Assembly: GCF_009208735.1 (NCBI RefSeq)
Contig: NZ_WFLJ01000012.1
Location: 170,372 to 234,371, forward strand
Reading direction: 5' to 3'
DNA: 64,000 bases
Source: Janthinobacterium rivuli
GTDB lineage: Bacteria; Pseudomonadota; Gammaproteobacteria; Burkholderiales; Burkholderiaceae_D
The notes under the pieces are model-generated. The model ran no database searches, was not told the origin of the DNA, and saw only the letters and a list, made by a program, of their open reading frames with translations. Of this stretch, positions 9,317 through 17,717 are shown one piece after another; positions within the stretch are counted from its first letter, which is position 1; each line of letters opens with the position of its first letter. The translations under genes were made by a program, and so were the position numbers.

Positions 9317-11023
9317 TTAAAACTCTTCCCATTCGCTCTCGGTGCTGGCATTGCCGCGGCGTGCCGGCGCGGCCGCGACGGCCTGGCGCGCGGGTGCTGG
9401 CTTGGCCGCGGGGCGTGCGATGGCTGGCGCTGCCGGCGTCGTGCGCACCGGCGTCAGCTTGGGTGCGCTGGCGACATGGTTGCCGGTTTTAAAGAAGCCC
9501 ACCACGTGCGCCAGTTCGCCCGCCTGTTCCTGCATGCTTTGCGAGGCGGCCGCCGCTTCTTCCACGAGGGCCGCATTTTGCTGCGTCACTTCATCCATCT
9601 GGGCAATGGCCATGTTGATCTGTTCGATGCCGATGGTCTGCTCGTGCGTGGCGGAAGTGATCTCGCCCATGATATCGGTCACGCGCACGATGCTGTCGAC
9701 GATGTCGCCCATGGTCTGGCCCGCTTCATTGACGAGGCGCGAACCCGTGTCCACGTTGGCCACCGACGCGGCGATCAATTCCTTGATTTCCTTGGCGGCC
9801 GAGGCGGAACGGTGTGCCAGGTTGCGCACCTCGGTGGCCACGACGGCGAAGCCACGGCCCTGTTCGCCCGCGCGCGCCGCTTCGACGGCCGCGTTCAAGG
9901 CCAGGATATTCGTCTGGAAGGCGATGCCGTCGATGACGCCGATGATGTCGACGATCTTGCGCGACGAGGCATTGATGGTGCCCATGGTGTCGACCACTTG
10001 CGAGACGATGCTGCCGCCCCGCACGGCCACTTCCGATGCGCTTTTCGCCAGCTGGTTGGCCTGGCGCGCATTGTCCGCGTTCTGCTTCACGGTCGAGGTC
10101 AGCTCTTCCATGGCCGACGCCGTCTCTTCCAGCGAACTGGCTTGCTCTTCCGTGCGTGACGACAGGTCGAGGTTGCCGGCGGCAATTTCGCTCGACGCCG
10201 TGGAGATCGCATCCGTGCCGTGGCGCACTTGCGCCACCACGCCCAAGAGGCTGGTGTTCATGGCTTTCAGGGCGCCCAGCAGGCGGCCCGTTTCATCGCT
10301 GGAATTGACGACGATGTGCGACGACAAATCGCCCGAGGCCACGGTTTCCGCCACGCCCACGGCCGCATTGATGGGCTGGGTGATCGAGCGCGTGATGATC
10401 CAGGCAACAAAAGCGCCCAGCAGCACGGCCACGCTGCCCAGGGCAATCATGGAGGCGCGCGCGCTCGCGCTCAGCGTCTCGGCGTCCGTTGCCGCCTGCG
10501 CCGCCTGCTGCGCTTCATAGGCGACCAGGCTGTCGAGCGCGCCCAGCACGATCTTCAGGCTCGGTGCCGCCTGTTGCGTCAGGAAGGCAACCGCTTCTTC
10601 CGTCTGGCCCGCATTGCGCAGCTCGATGACCTTGTTGTTCAGCGGCGCGCCCGATTTCAGGGCCGCGTCCAGTTCGGCCATCAGGGCCGTTTCCTTGTCC
10701 GTCGAGATTTTCTTTTGCAAGGTTTCCTTGGCGGCGCCGTATTTCTTGCGCGATTCGCCGATCTTCGCCAGTTCCGCCTGCACCAGCGCTTCCGTCGGCG
10801 CCACCACCACGCTGGTGATCGCCAGGGTAATGTTGCGCACGTTGTCGCTCATGGTATTGGCGGCGGCCATCTTGACGTTCTTGTCGGTCACGATGTCGTG
10901 CGTGCGTGCGCTCAGTTGCGCCATCGAGTACAGGCCGACGAGCAAGACGGCCACCAGCAGGCCGAGGACGACAGCAAACCCGATCCCGAGCCGGGTGCCG
11001 ATTTTGAATTGTGTGAGTGACAT
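9317..11023 (-). CDS. Methyl-accepting chemotaxis protein with four-helix-bundle sensor
   Basis: A 568-residue transmembrane chemoreceptor. Membrane span 1 is at about residues 12-33 ([20 protein letters not shown]), followed by a periplasmic ~160-residue all-helical sensor of the 4HB_MCP type ([19 protein letters not shown]), span 2 at about 190-213 ([20 protein letters not shown]), HAMP ([23 protein letters not shown]) and the signalling domain with the conserved tip ([19 protein letters not shown]). The protein ends in EWEEF, the xWxxF pentapeptide that tethers CheR/CheB, joined by an Ala/Pro-rich flexible linker. It is a single-gene unit with its own terminator. The ligand is unknown. Confidence 0.95.
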   Translation of the reverse strand: MSLTQFKIGTRLGIGFAVVLGLLVAVLLVGLYSMAQLSARTHDIVTDKNVKMAAANTMSDNVRNITLAITSVVVAPTEALVQAELAKIGESRKKYGAAKETLQKKISTDKETALMAELDAALKSGAPLNNKVIELRNAGQTEEAVAFLTQQAAPSLKIVLGALDSLVAYEAQQAAQAATDAETLSASARASMIALGSVAVLLGAFVAWIITRSITQPINAAVGVAETVASGDLSSHIVVNSSDETGRLLGALKAMNTSLLGVVAQVRHGTDAISTASSEIAAGNLDLSSRTEEQASSLEETASAMEELTSTVKQNADNARQANQLAKSASEVAVRGGSIVSQVVDTMGTINASSRKIVDIIGVIDGIAFQTNILALNAAVEAARAGEQGRGFAVVATEVRNLAHRSASAAKEIKELIAASVANVDTGSRLVNEAGQTMGDIVDSIVRVTDIMGEITSATHEQTIGIEQINMAIAQMDEVTQQNAALVEEAAAASQSMQEQAGELAHVVGFFKTGNHVASAPKLTPVRTTPAAPAIARPAAKPAPARQAVAAAPARRGNASTESEWEEF

Positions 11024-11230
11024 GATTGCTTTCGTGGTGCGGAAGTGAAGGAAAACGTCGACAGGCCACGGCTACGGGTTTATACGTAAGGGCGACCAGC
11101 CTGTAATTGTTCCTCAAAATTCCGCACTGCAATACAAAAACTTGTATCAAGTCCCCGAAAAGTTTAAAAATTGGTAGCAAATTAAATAAGTTGTCGTGTG
11201 GAAACAACGAGCGCGGCGCCGGAGGCGGAC

Positions 11231-12121
11231 TCAGTTTTCCGCAAACATGTGGGTGGCCAGGAAATCGATGAAAGCGCGCAGTTTCGGCGTCAGGTGGCGG
11301 CTGCTGGGCCACAGGAGGCGAAAGGCGCCGTCGTGCCGGCGGTGCGCGTCCAGCACCGGCTGCAAGCGGCCGCTAGCGAGCGCCGCGCGCACGGCAAAGT
11401 CGGGCAGGGCGGCGATGCCCAGGCCGCTTTCGGCGAAGTGCAGCAAGGTCTCGACATTGTTGCAGTTCAGTAGCGCCGGCAGGCCGGCCGCCTGCAAGGC
11501 GGGCCATTCGGCCAAAGGCCACGCCTCGACCTTGCCGCTGCTGGGGAACTTGTATAGCAGACAAGTGTAGCGGACCAGGTCGGCGGGAAGTACCGGCGTG
11601 CCGTGCTGCGCCAGGTAGGCGGGCGCGGCCACCAGTTGCAGCTGGAACCGGCCCAGCTGGCGGCTCATCAAACGGCTGTCGGCGCTGTCTCCCGCGCGCA
11701 CGACGGCATCGTAGCCTTCCTCGATCACGTCGACCCGGCGGTCGCTGAAATCGAGGTCGAGCTCCACCAGTGGATATGCGCGCGCGAACGCGGCCAGCAC
11801 GGGATTGAGCAGGCTGCCCACTTGCGGCAGGCTGACGCGCAGCCGGCCTCGGGGCGCGCTCTTGCTGTTCGATAACTCCAGCTCGGCCGCCTCGATCTCG
11901 CCCAGGATGTGCCGGCAGCGTTCGAGAAACACGGTGCCTTCGCTGGTCAGCGCGATGCTGCGCGTGCTGCGCTGAAACAGGCGCACTTCCAGGCGCGCTT
12001 CCAGCCGCGCGATGCTCTTGCCCACGGCCGAGGCGGAAATGCCCAGCACCCGGCCCGCCGCCACGAAGCTGCGCAGTTCGGCCGCCTGCACGAAGGCCGT
12101 GAATCCCGCCAGGTTATCCAT
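11231..12121 (-). CDS. LysR-family transcriptional regulator
   Basis: A 296-residue LysR-type regulator. The winged helix-turn-helix occupies residues 1-60 (FTAFVQAAELRSFVAAGRVLG, SASAVGKSIARLEARLEVRLF), followed by the linker helix and a periplasmic-binding-protein-like effector domain (about 90-290; DLDFSDRRVDVIEEGYDAVVRAGD). It is divergent from the serine hydrolase/MFS pair at 12246-14614, with a 124-base gap containing a palindrome, so it most likely controls that pair and itself (inference from the usual LysR arrangement). The effector cannot be read from sequence. Confidence 0.92.
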   Translation of the reverse strand: MDNLAGFTAFVQAAELRSFVAAGRVLGISASAVGKSIARLEARLEVRLFQRSTRSIALTSEGTVFLERCRHILGEIEAAELELSNSKSAPRGRLRVSLPQVGSLLNPVLAAFARAYPLVELDLDFSDRRVDVIEEGYDAVVRAGDSADSRLMSRQLGRFQLQLVAAPAYLAQHGTPVLPADLVRYTCLLYKFPSSGKVEAWPLAEWPALQAAGLPALLNCNNVETLLHFAESGLGIAALPDFAVRAALASGRLQPVLDAHRRHDGAFRLLWPSSRHLTPKLRAFIDFLATHMFAEN

Positions 12122-12147
12122 GTTGCTTCCGTTTCCTCACCATTGAT

Positions 12148-12167
12148 TGCGGACGCCAACGTCCGCA
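12148..12167. promoter_or_regulatory. Palindrome in LysR/serine hydrolase divergent gap (candidate operator)
   Basis: A perfect inverted repeat TGCGGACG-N4-CGTCCGCA, 27 bases from the LysR start and 79 bases before the hydrolase start. Its place in a divergent LysR promoter region makes it a good candidate regulator site, though its spacing is not the classical T-N11-A pattern. Confidence 0.45.
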
Positions 12168-12245
12168 CAGACGGAAACTATAGCCTGTTTTTCTTTGATT
12201 GCGCTTGCCTTACCTTGGCAGCCTGATCATTTGAAAGGCTGAACC

Positions 12246-13427
12246 ATGACGTACAACTTCTCTGCCGCGGCTCTGTCCGCCCGCATCGATCCCTTGCTCG
12301 ATCTTGTTTTGCGCCAGCAGCGCCTGGTGGGCGCCGTGGTGCTGGTGCGCCACCGGGGCCAGGACGTGTATCGCCGCGCGGCTGGCTGCCTGGACCGCGA
12401 GGCGGGCACGCCCATGGTTGATGACGCCGTCTTCCGCCTGGCGTCCGTCAGCAAACCCATCGTCTCCACGGCCGCGCTGGCGCTGGTGGGGCAGCATCGC
12501 CTGGGGCTGGACGACCTGGTGGTGCGATGGCTGCCGTATTTTGCGCCGCGCCAGCCGGACGGCGCCGTGGCGGCAATCACCGTGCGTCACTTGCTCACGC
12601 ACACGGCGGGCCTCGACTATGGCTTCTTCCAGCCGCCGGGCGGCGCGTATGCGCAGGCGGGGGTATCGGACGGCATGGATGCGTCCCGTATTTCCCTGGA
12701 GGATAACCTGCGCCGCCTGGCCACCGTGCCGCTCGCGTATGCGCCGGGCGAGCGCTGGGCGTATTCGATCGCCACCGATGTGCTGGGCGCCGTGATCGAA
12801 GCGGTGACGGGCTTGCCGCTGGCGCACGCCGTGGCACAGCTGGTGACGGCGCCGCTGGCCATGCGCGACACGGGGTTCATGGCTACCGATCCGGCGCGCC
12901 TGGCCGTCGCGTATGCGGACCGAGCGGCGGGCGAGTCCCGGCCGCGCCGCTTGCGCGACGCGGGGGAAGACCATCTGCCGTTTCTCGATGGCATGGCAGG
13001 TTTTACGTTAGCTCCGGCGCGCGCCCGCGATGCGCACGCGTATCCATCCGGCGGCGCCGGCATGGTGGGCTCGGCACCGGACTTCATGCGCCTGCTGGAA
13101 ACCTTGCGCCTGGGTGGCGCGCCCCTGCTGCCGCCGGCGCTGGCGCGCCAGATGGGCGAAAGCCAGACCGGTGATTTCGACATGCCGTTCTGGCCGGGCC
13201 GCGGCTTTGGCCTGGGGTTTACCGTGCTGACGGACCCGCTTGCCGCCGCCACGTCCGAGTCCGTGGGCAGCTGGCGCATGGGCGGCACGTATGGCCACTC
13301 GTGGTTTGTCGACTCTGCGCAAGAATTGTCGGTGGTGGCGTTCACGAATACGGCATTGGAGGGCATGGCGGGACCGTTCGTGACGGAGCTGTGCCAGGCA
13401 GTGTATGGCACCGGGACGCTGTCATGA
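12246..13427 (+). CDS. Serine hydrolase of the class C beta-lactamase / EstB family
   Basis: A 393-residue protein of the beta-lactamase-like (family VIII esterase) fold. The nucleophile motif SxxK is SVSK at residues 67-70, within VFRLASVSKPIVS. The Tyr motif is in GERWAYSIATDVLGAVIEAV: the Tyr is kept but the third position is Ile, not the Asn of true class C enzymes, as in EstB-like esterases. The third motif region is around GGTYGHSWFVD. No signal peptide is evident, which also argues for a cytosolic esterase rather than a secreted beta-lactamase. A good ribosome-binding site (AAAGG) precedes the ATG by 7 bases. Its stop overlaps the MFS start (ATGA), so the pair is coupled, and both are divergent from a LysR regulator. 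Confidence 0.87.
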   Translation: MTYNFSAAALSARIDPLLDLVLRQQRLVGAVVLVRHRGQDVYRRAAGCLDREAGTPMVDDAVFRLASVSKPIVSTAALALVGQHRLGLDDLVVRWLPYFAPRQPDGAVAAITVRHLLTHTAGLDYGFFQPPGGAYAQAGVSDGMDASRISLEDNLRRLATVPLAYAPGERWAYSIATDVLGAVIEAVTGLPLAHAVAQLVTAPLAMRDTGFMATDPARLAVAYADRAAGESRPRRLRDAGEDHLPFLDGMAGFTLAPARARDAHAYPSGGAGMVGSAPDFMRLLETLRLGGAPLLPPALARQMGESQTGDFDMPFWPGRGFGLGFTVLTDPLAAATSESVGSWRMGGTYGHSWFVDSAQELSVVAFTNTALEGMAGPFVTELCQAVYGTGTLS

Positions 13428-14614
13428 CGCGCCCGCACCCCATCGTCTTTCTCGCGCTGGGCCTGTTCGGCGTGTATTGCATCGAGTTTGGCGTGGTGGG
13501 CATCTTGCCGATGATCATGCAGCGCTATGGCGTGACGGCCGCGCAGGCGGGGTCGCTGGTGAGCCTGTTCGCCCTGGTGATCGCCGTGGGCGGCCCCTTC
13601 CTCGTGCTGCTGGCCACGCGCTGGCGCCGCAAGCGCGTGCTGATCGTCTCGCTGCTGGTGTTCGCGCTGGCCAGCGTGGCCTCGGCCTATGCGCCCCGCT
13701 TCGAGTGGTTATTGGCGCTGCGCATCGTGCCGGCCCTGTTCCACCCCGTGTATTTCTCGCTGGCCATGGTGGCCGCCGCCGCCCTGTACCCGCCGCGCGA
13801 GGCGGCGCGGGCCGGCGCGCATGCGTTCACGGGCACCAGCATGGGCATGGTGCTGGGGATTCCGCTCACCACCTGGATCGCCGCGCAGGTTGGCTACGAG
13901 GCATCGTTTTTGGCTTGCGCCCTCGTCAACGCGCTGGCTGCGCTGGGGCTGTACCTGTTCTTGCCGGACACGCCGCGCGAAGCGCCGCTGGCGTATGGCA
14001 GTCAATTGGCCGTGCTGCGCAAACCCGCCCTGTGGTTCACCATCGCCGCCGCCGTGCTGGTGTTTGCCGCCATGTTTGCCGTGTATGCGTATGCGGCCGC
14101 TTACCTGCAGCAGGTGGCGGGCTTGTCGGCGCGCCAGACGGGGCTGGCGCTGGTGGTGTTTGGCGTGGGCGGCGTGGCCGGCAATCTGTTCGCGGGGCGC
14201 CAGCTGGGCACGCATGTGCTGCGCACGGTGGTGCTGCAGCCACTGCTGCTGGGGCTGGCGTACTGGCTGCTGTACCGCCATGCGGGAACTGGTCTCGGCT
14301 GGGCGGCGCTGGCCGTCTTGCTGCTGTTCTGGGGCGCGGCGCACACGAGTGGGCTGATCGTCACGCAAGTGTGGCTCAGCAGCGAAGCGCGCGAGGCGCC
14401 CGCGTTCGCCATCGGCGTGTATATCGCCGCCATCAATCTGGGCGTGACGGTGGGGGCATTGGCGGGAGGCATGGCCATCGAATCCTACGGCATGCCGGGG
14501 GCGCTGGCTTGCGGCGCGCTACTGGGCGGTCTGGCGCTGGCCTTGATCCTGCTCAAGGCGTGGCGCTACCGCCTGCCCTCAGTCGGCAAGATGGTTGGGG
14601 ATGCGAAACAGTAG
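13424..14614 (+). CDS. MFS transporter of the DHA1 drug/sugar efflux type
   Basis: A 396-residue integral membrane protein with about 12 predicted spans. It shows the MFS loop 2-3 signature in a basic form (LATRWRRKRVL), and the DHA1-family motif in span 5 (GTSMGMVLGIPLTTWIA), as in AraJ and chloramphenicol exporters. It should act as a proton-driven exporter. The start at 13424 overlaps the stop of the upstream esterase by 4 bases, making a two-gene operon probably under the divergent LysR protein; esterase plus exporter suggests handling of one toxic ester compound (inference). The last 36 bases overlap the convergent DinB gene. Confidence 0.9.
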   Translation: MTRPHPIVFLALGLFGVYCIEFGVVGILPMIMQRYGVTAAQAGSLVSLFALVIAVGGPFLVLLATRWRRKRVLIVSLLVFALASVASAYAPRFEWLLALRIVPALFHPVYFSLAMVAAAALYPPREAARAGAHAFTGTSMGMVLGIPLTTWIAAQVGYEASFLACALVNALAALGLYLFLPDTPREAPLAYGSQLAVLRKPALWFTIAAAVLVFAAMFAVYAYAAAYLQQVAGLSARQTGLALVVFGVGGVAGNLFAGRQLGTHVLRTVVLQPLLLGLAYWLLYRHAGTGLGWAALAVLLLFWGAAHTSGLIVTQVWLSSEAREAPAFAIGVYIAAINLGVTVGALAGGMAIESYGMPGALACGALLGGLALALILLKAWRYRLPSVGKMVGDAKQ

Positions 14615-15124
14615 ATCCGTGTCGCCGATATCCACGCCCGCTTGCGACAGCAGGGTGCTGGCCTGGCCCCGGTGATGCGTCTGGTGGTTGAAAAAATGCA
14701 TGAGCAGGCTGAAAAATTCGCGCCGGTTCGGCCCCTTGCTGTTGCGGTAATCGAGCAAGTGGTCGAGGTCTTCTTCGCGGATGGAGGCGGCCCAGTCGAT
14801 GATGAGCTGGTCCAGCCATTGCCGGTGCGCATGCATGGCGGCAAAATCCTCGGCCGCGAACAGCGGGTGCGTGAGCGACGCGGGCGGCGTGATGGCGCGG
14901 ATGGGGTCGAGCAGGGGAAAGCCGGCCGGGTGCTGCGCATAGCGCTGCAGCCATAGCGTGTCGCCCACCATCACGTGGTTCAGGGTGGCCAGCAGGGAGC
15001 CGAAGAAGGCGCCCCGCTCGCGCTCCAGCTCGCCGGGAGGCAGGCTGGCCGCCGCCGCATACACCTTGGCATTCATCCACTGGTTGTAATCGGCCATCAG
15101 GCAAAGGTGGGCGCAACGGCTCAT
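14579..15124 (-). CDS. DinB-family protein
   Basis: A 181-residue DinB/YfiT-like four-helix bundle protein. Metal-ligand histidines are seen in the usual places: LATLNHVMVGDTLWLQR in helix 2 and FNHQTHHRGQASTLL in helix 4. Family members are often thiol- or nucleophile-transferases or damage-inducible proteins of uncertain chemistry, so no reaction is assigned. The start is supported by a strong ribosome-binding site (GGAGGA) 6 bases upstream. The 3' end overlaps the convergent MFS gene by 36 bases; both reading frames keep family-like residues to the end (DLLFRIPNHLAD here), so the overlap seems genuine. Confidence 0.9.
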   Translation of the reverse strand: MSRCAHLCLMADYNQWMNAKVYAAAASLPPGELERERGAFFGSLLATLNHVMVGDTLWLQRYAQHPAGFPLLDPIRAITPPASLTHPLFAAEDFAAMHAHRQWLDQLIIDWAASIREEDLDHLLDYRNSKGPNRREFFSLLMHFFNHQTHHRGQASTLLSQAGVDIGDTDLLFRIPNHLAD

Positions 15125-15155
15125 GGTGATTCCTCCAGTGGTTGATTGTTCTATG

Positions 15156-15755
15156 TCAAACGGACTTCAGGAACGCGCGTATGCCTGCGAGCAGCATTTC
15201 AATGGCCATCGCCGTCAGGATCAGGCCCATCAGGCGTTCAAACGCCGTCATGACTCTTGGACCGAGCGCGCGCTGCAAGCGTTCGGCGCACAGGAAGACG
15301 GCCAGCCAGACGACGGCCACGGCCGTCAGCCCCGCCACGTGGGCGATGACGTCGTTCATTTCATGCGAGGAAAACAGCAAGACCGTCGCCAGCGCCGACG
15401 GGCCGGCCAGCGCGGGGATGGCCAGCGGCACGATGAACGGTTCGCCTGCCATCTCGTGGTCGCTATTGCCGGCGCTGGGCTGCGGAAACACCATGCGCAT
15501 GGCGATCAGGAACAGGATCACGCCGCCGCCGATGCGCAGCGCGATTTCCGACAACTGCAAGGCGTTGAGGAAATGGCGGCCGAAGAACATAAACAGCAGC
15601 AAGATGCCGAAGGCGATCATGCATTCGCGCACCACGACTTTCCAGCGCCGCTCGATGGGTACCCGTTTCAGGGCGTTGACGAACAGGGAAACGTTGCCGA
15701 ACGGATCGGTGACAAGCAAGAGCAGGATAAATGTCTGGAAAAAATTCTGTGTCAT
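15156..15755 (-). CDS. MarC-family integral membrane protein
   Basis: A 199-residue protein with six predicted membrane spans, matching the MarC/YchE/YhgN family. Typical segments are the first span with LLLVTDPFGNVSLFV, the RIGGGVILFLIAMRMV segment, and PLAIPALAGPSALATVLLF. Family function is unresolved; the original link with multiple antibiotic resistance was not confirmed. The frame stays open far upstream into the AraC gene but conservation starts at the ATG at 15755, which gives the standard length. It lies 116 bases after the AraC gene on the same strand; cotranscription is possible. Confidence 0.9.
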   Translation of the reverse strand: MTQNFFQTFILLLLVTDPFGNVSLFVNALKRVPIERRWKVVVRECMIAFGILLLFMFFGRHFLNALQLSEIALRIGGGVILFLIAMRMVFPQPSAGNSDHEMAGEPFIVPLAIPALAGPSALATVLLFSSHEMNDVIAHVAGLTAVAVVWLAVFLCAERLQRALGPRVMTAFERLMGLILTAMAIEMLLAGIRAFLKSV

Positions 15756-15871
15756 GGTGATGTGATTGAGGTCAGCACCGCTGCCAGGATGGGCGCGCTG
15801 CGATAAGGCTTGCGATGATAACAAGAGCGGCGGCTGTCGCCCATGATTATTGATGCATAGCAGCATTTTTT

Positions 15872-16660
15872 TTACGCGGCGATGACTTTTGCCTGGTAAA
15901 ACGCCGTCGGTGTGGTGCCGAAATGCTTCTTGAACATGGTCGTGAAGGCGCTCTGGCTCGTGTAGCCATTGTCCATGGCCACGTCGATGACCTTGCTGCC
16001 GCGCGCCAATTGTTCCAGCGCCCGCAGCAGCCGCGCTTGCTGGCGCCACTGGCCAAAGCGCATGCCCGTCTGCTTCTGGAACAAGCGGTGCAGGCTGCGC
16101 TCGGTGATCGCCAGTTCCTGCGCCCAGTGCGCCACCGTCTGCTGTTCGCCCGGCTGCGCCATCAGCCGCGCGCAAATGCCGCGCAGGCGCGCATCCACGG
16201 GTAAGGGCAGATACAGGGGCAGCACGGGCAGGCTGTCGAGCTCGTGCAACAGCAATTGCAGCAGATGCCAGTCGCGGCTGCCTTCCGTGAAATCGGGCGC
16301 GATGTCGACGGCCGCCACGATCAGTTGCCGCAGCAGGGGACTGATGTCGAGCACGCAGCTGTGGCGCGGCAGCAGCGGGGAGCTGGCGCAGTCGATGAAC
16401 ACCGTGCGCATTTTCACCGCGCCGCTCATGCGCACCTGGTGCGCGATGCCGGGCTGCAGCCACACGCCGCGCGTGGGCGGCACCACCCAGCGCCCTCCCT
16501 GCGCCTCGATGGTCATCACGCCTTCGATAGCGTACAGCAATTGCGCATGCGTGTGGCGGTGCACGGAAATCACATGGCCATGCGCATAGTCGACGGCCAG
16601 CGCCATGGCGCGCGCCGTGACTGGCAGCAATTCCTGAAAGGCGGCGGAGGAACAATCCAT
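15872..16660 (-). CDS. AraC-family regulator with N-terminal cupin
   Basis: A 262-residue regulator. The N-terminal cupin (about residues 25-100; HRHTHAQLLYAIEGVMTIEAQ, then VWLQPGIAHQVRMSG) binds an effector, and the C-terminal AraC domain (about 165-262) carries two helix-turn-helix units, the second with SKVIDVAMDNGYTSQSAFTTMFKKHFG. This layout is shared with many regulators divergently encoded from exporters. It is divergent from the DMT transporter at 16762 with a 101-base gap, so control of that gene is likely (inference). Confidence 0.92.
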   Translation of the reverse strand: MDCSSAAFQELLPVTARAMALAVDYAHGHVISVHRHTHAQLLYAIEGVMTIEAQGGRWVVPPTRGVWLQPGIAHQVRMSGAVKMRTVFIDCASSPLLPRHSCVLDISPLLRQLIVAAVDIAPDFTEGSRDWHLLQLLLHELDSLPVLPLYLPLPVDARLRGICARLMAQPGEQQTVAHWAQELAITERSLHRLFQKQTGMRFGQWRQQARLLRALEQLARGSKVIDVAMDNGYTSQSAFTTMFKKHFGTTPTAFYQAKVIAA

Positions 16661-16761
16661 GAAAGAGGGTCAGTTTTGCAATAGGTAGAGACATCTTAGC
16701 GCGAGAAGGCGCGGCGCGCCTGCGGCATGATGGTTTCCCGCAACTCTTCCTGGAGCCTCGC

Positions 16762-17676
16762 ATGCCTGTGCGCGCCTATATCTATCCCTTCCTGGCCATG
16801 CTGCTGTGGGCCGGCAACGTCGTCGTCTCGAAGCTGGCCGCGTCCAGCATCGCCCCCACGGCCATCACCTTTTACCGCCTGGTGCTGGTGCTGCTGGTGA
16901 TGACGCCGTTCATCGCCCGTCCGCTGTGGCGCAACCGTGCCGCCATCCGCCGCCAGTGGTGGCAGCTGGCCGTGTGCGGCGTGATGTCGATGGCCCTGTT
17001 CCAGAGCCTGTCCTACCGCGCCGCGGAAAGCACCACGGCGACCAACATGGCCATCGTCACGGCGCTGGCGCCCCTGATGACGGCCCTGCTCAGCGTGCTG
17101 CTGCTGGGCGAGCGCCTGACGGTGGGCATGGCGGCCGGCGGCGTGCTGTCGTTTGGCGGCTTGCTGTACCTGGTGGGGCGCGGCGACGTGCTGGCCTTGC
17201 TGCATCAAGGCGTGCATGCGGGCGACGCGCTGATGCTGCTGGCCTGCCTGAGCTTTGCCCTGTACGGCGTGCTGCTGCGTCGCTGGCGTTTGTCCATTCC
17301 CGCCTGGCAAGCCATTTATTGCCAGGCGCTGGCGGCCCTGGCGTGCATGCTGCCGCTGTTCCTGCTGCTGCCGCCCGGCAGCGCCAGGCTGGACGCCACC
17401 ACCTTGCCCCTGATCGGCTATGCGGGCATCGGTTCGTCCATCGTGCTGTCCTACCTGTGGATCGAAGGCGTGAAACTGCTGGGGCCGAACCGCTGCAGCA
17501 TCTACGTCAACCTGCTGCCCTTGCTGACGGCCTTGCTGGCCATCGTCTGGCTGCATGAAAGCATGCATGTGTACCACCTGGTCGGCGGCGGCATCTCGCT
17601 GCTGGGCGTGCTGCTGGCGCAGACGGTGCAGCGGCCTCTGTGGCGCCGGCGGCCTGGCGTGTCCGGTCTTGCCTGA
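16762..17676 (+). CDS. EamA-domain DMT-family transporter
   Basis: A 304-residue inner-membrane protein with ten predicted spans arranged as two EamA repeats (first repeat starts PFLAMLLWAGNVVVSKLAA; second starts LMLLACLSFALYGVLLRRW). The first ends with LTVGMAAGGVLSFGGLLYL and the second with MHVYHLVGGGISLLGVLLAQ, both typical. Such proteins export amino acids, purines or other metabolites; the substrate is not known. The start is supported by GGAG 6 bases upstream. A hairpin with a T run follows the stop. Confidence 0.92.
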   Translation: MPVRAYIYPFLAMLLWAGNVVVSKLAASSIAPTAITFYRLVLVLLVMTPFIARPLWRNRAAIRRQWWQLAVCGVMSMALFQSLSYRAAESTTATNMAIVTALAPLMTALLSVLLLGERLTVGMAAGGVLSFGGLLYLVGRGDVLALLHQGVHAGDALMLLACLSFALYGVLLRRWRLSIPAWQAIYCQALAALACMLPLFLLLPPGSARLDATTLPLIGYAGIGSSIVLSYLWIEGVKLLGPNRCSIYVNLLPLLTALLAIVWLHESMHVYHLVGGGISLLGVLLAQTVQRPLWRRRPGVSGLA

Positions 17677-17677
17677 A

Positions 17678-17701
17678 CGGCCATGCATAATGGCGGTTTT
17701 T
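17678..17701 (+). terminator. Probable terminator after the DMT transporter
   Basis: Stem CGGCCAT / ATGGCGG (6 of 7 pairs, 5-base loop) followed directly by five T residues, 2 bases after the transporter stop codon. Confidence 0.55.
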
Positions 17702-17717
17702 CGGCAGTGGAGTTGGC

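Noticed and set aside
6272..10159. A very long open frame on the plus strand, antisense to the helicase and receptor genes
   Set aside because: High-GC artefact: it crosses two well-supported minus-strand genes, lacks any recognisable domain, and its composition (His, Arg, Gln-rich) is that of antisense frames.
11024..11230. Possible sigma-28 (flagellar) promoter ahead of the receptor gene at 9317
   Set aside because: A TAAACTTT-like element is present on the minus strand but the -10 half is a poor match to GCCGATAA; not enough to call.
15756..16763. Upstream extension of the MarC frame into the AraC gene
   Set aside because: The MarC family starts at 15755; the extension is antisense-like Arg/Pro-rich sequence within another frame of the AraC gene.
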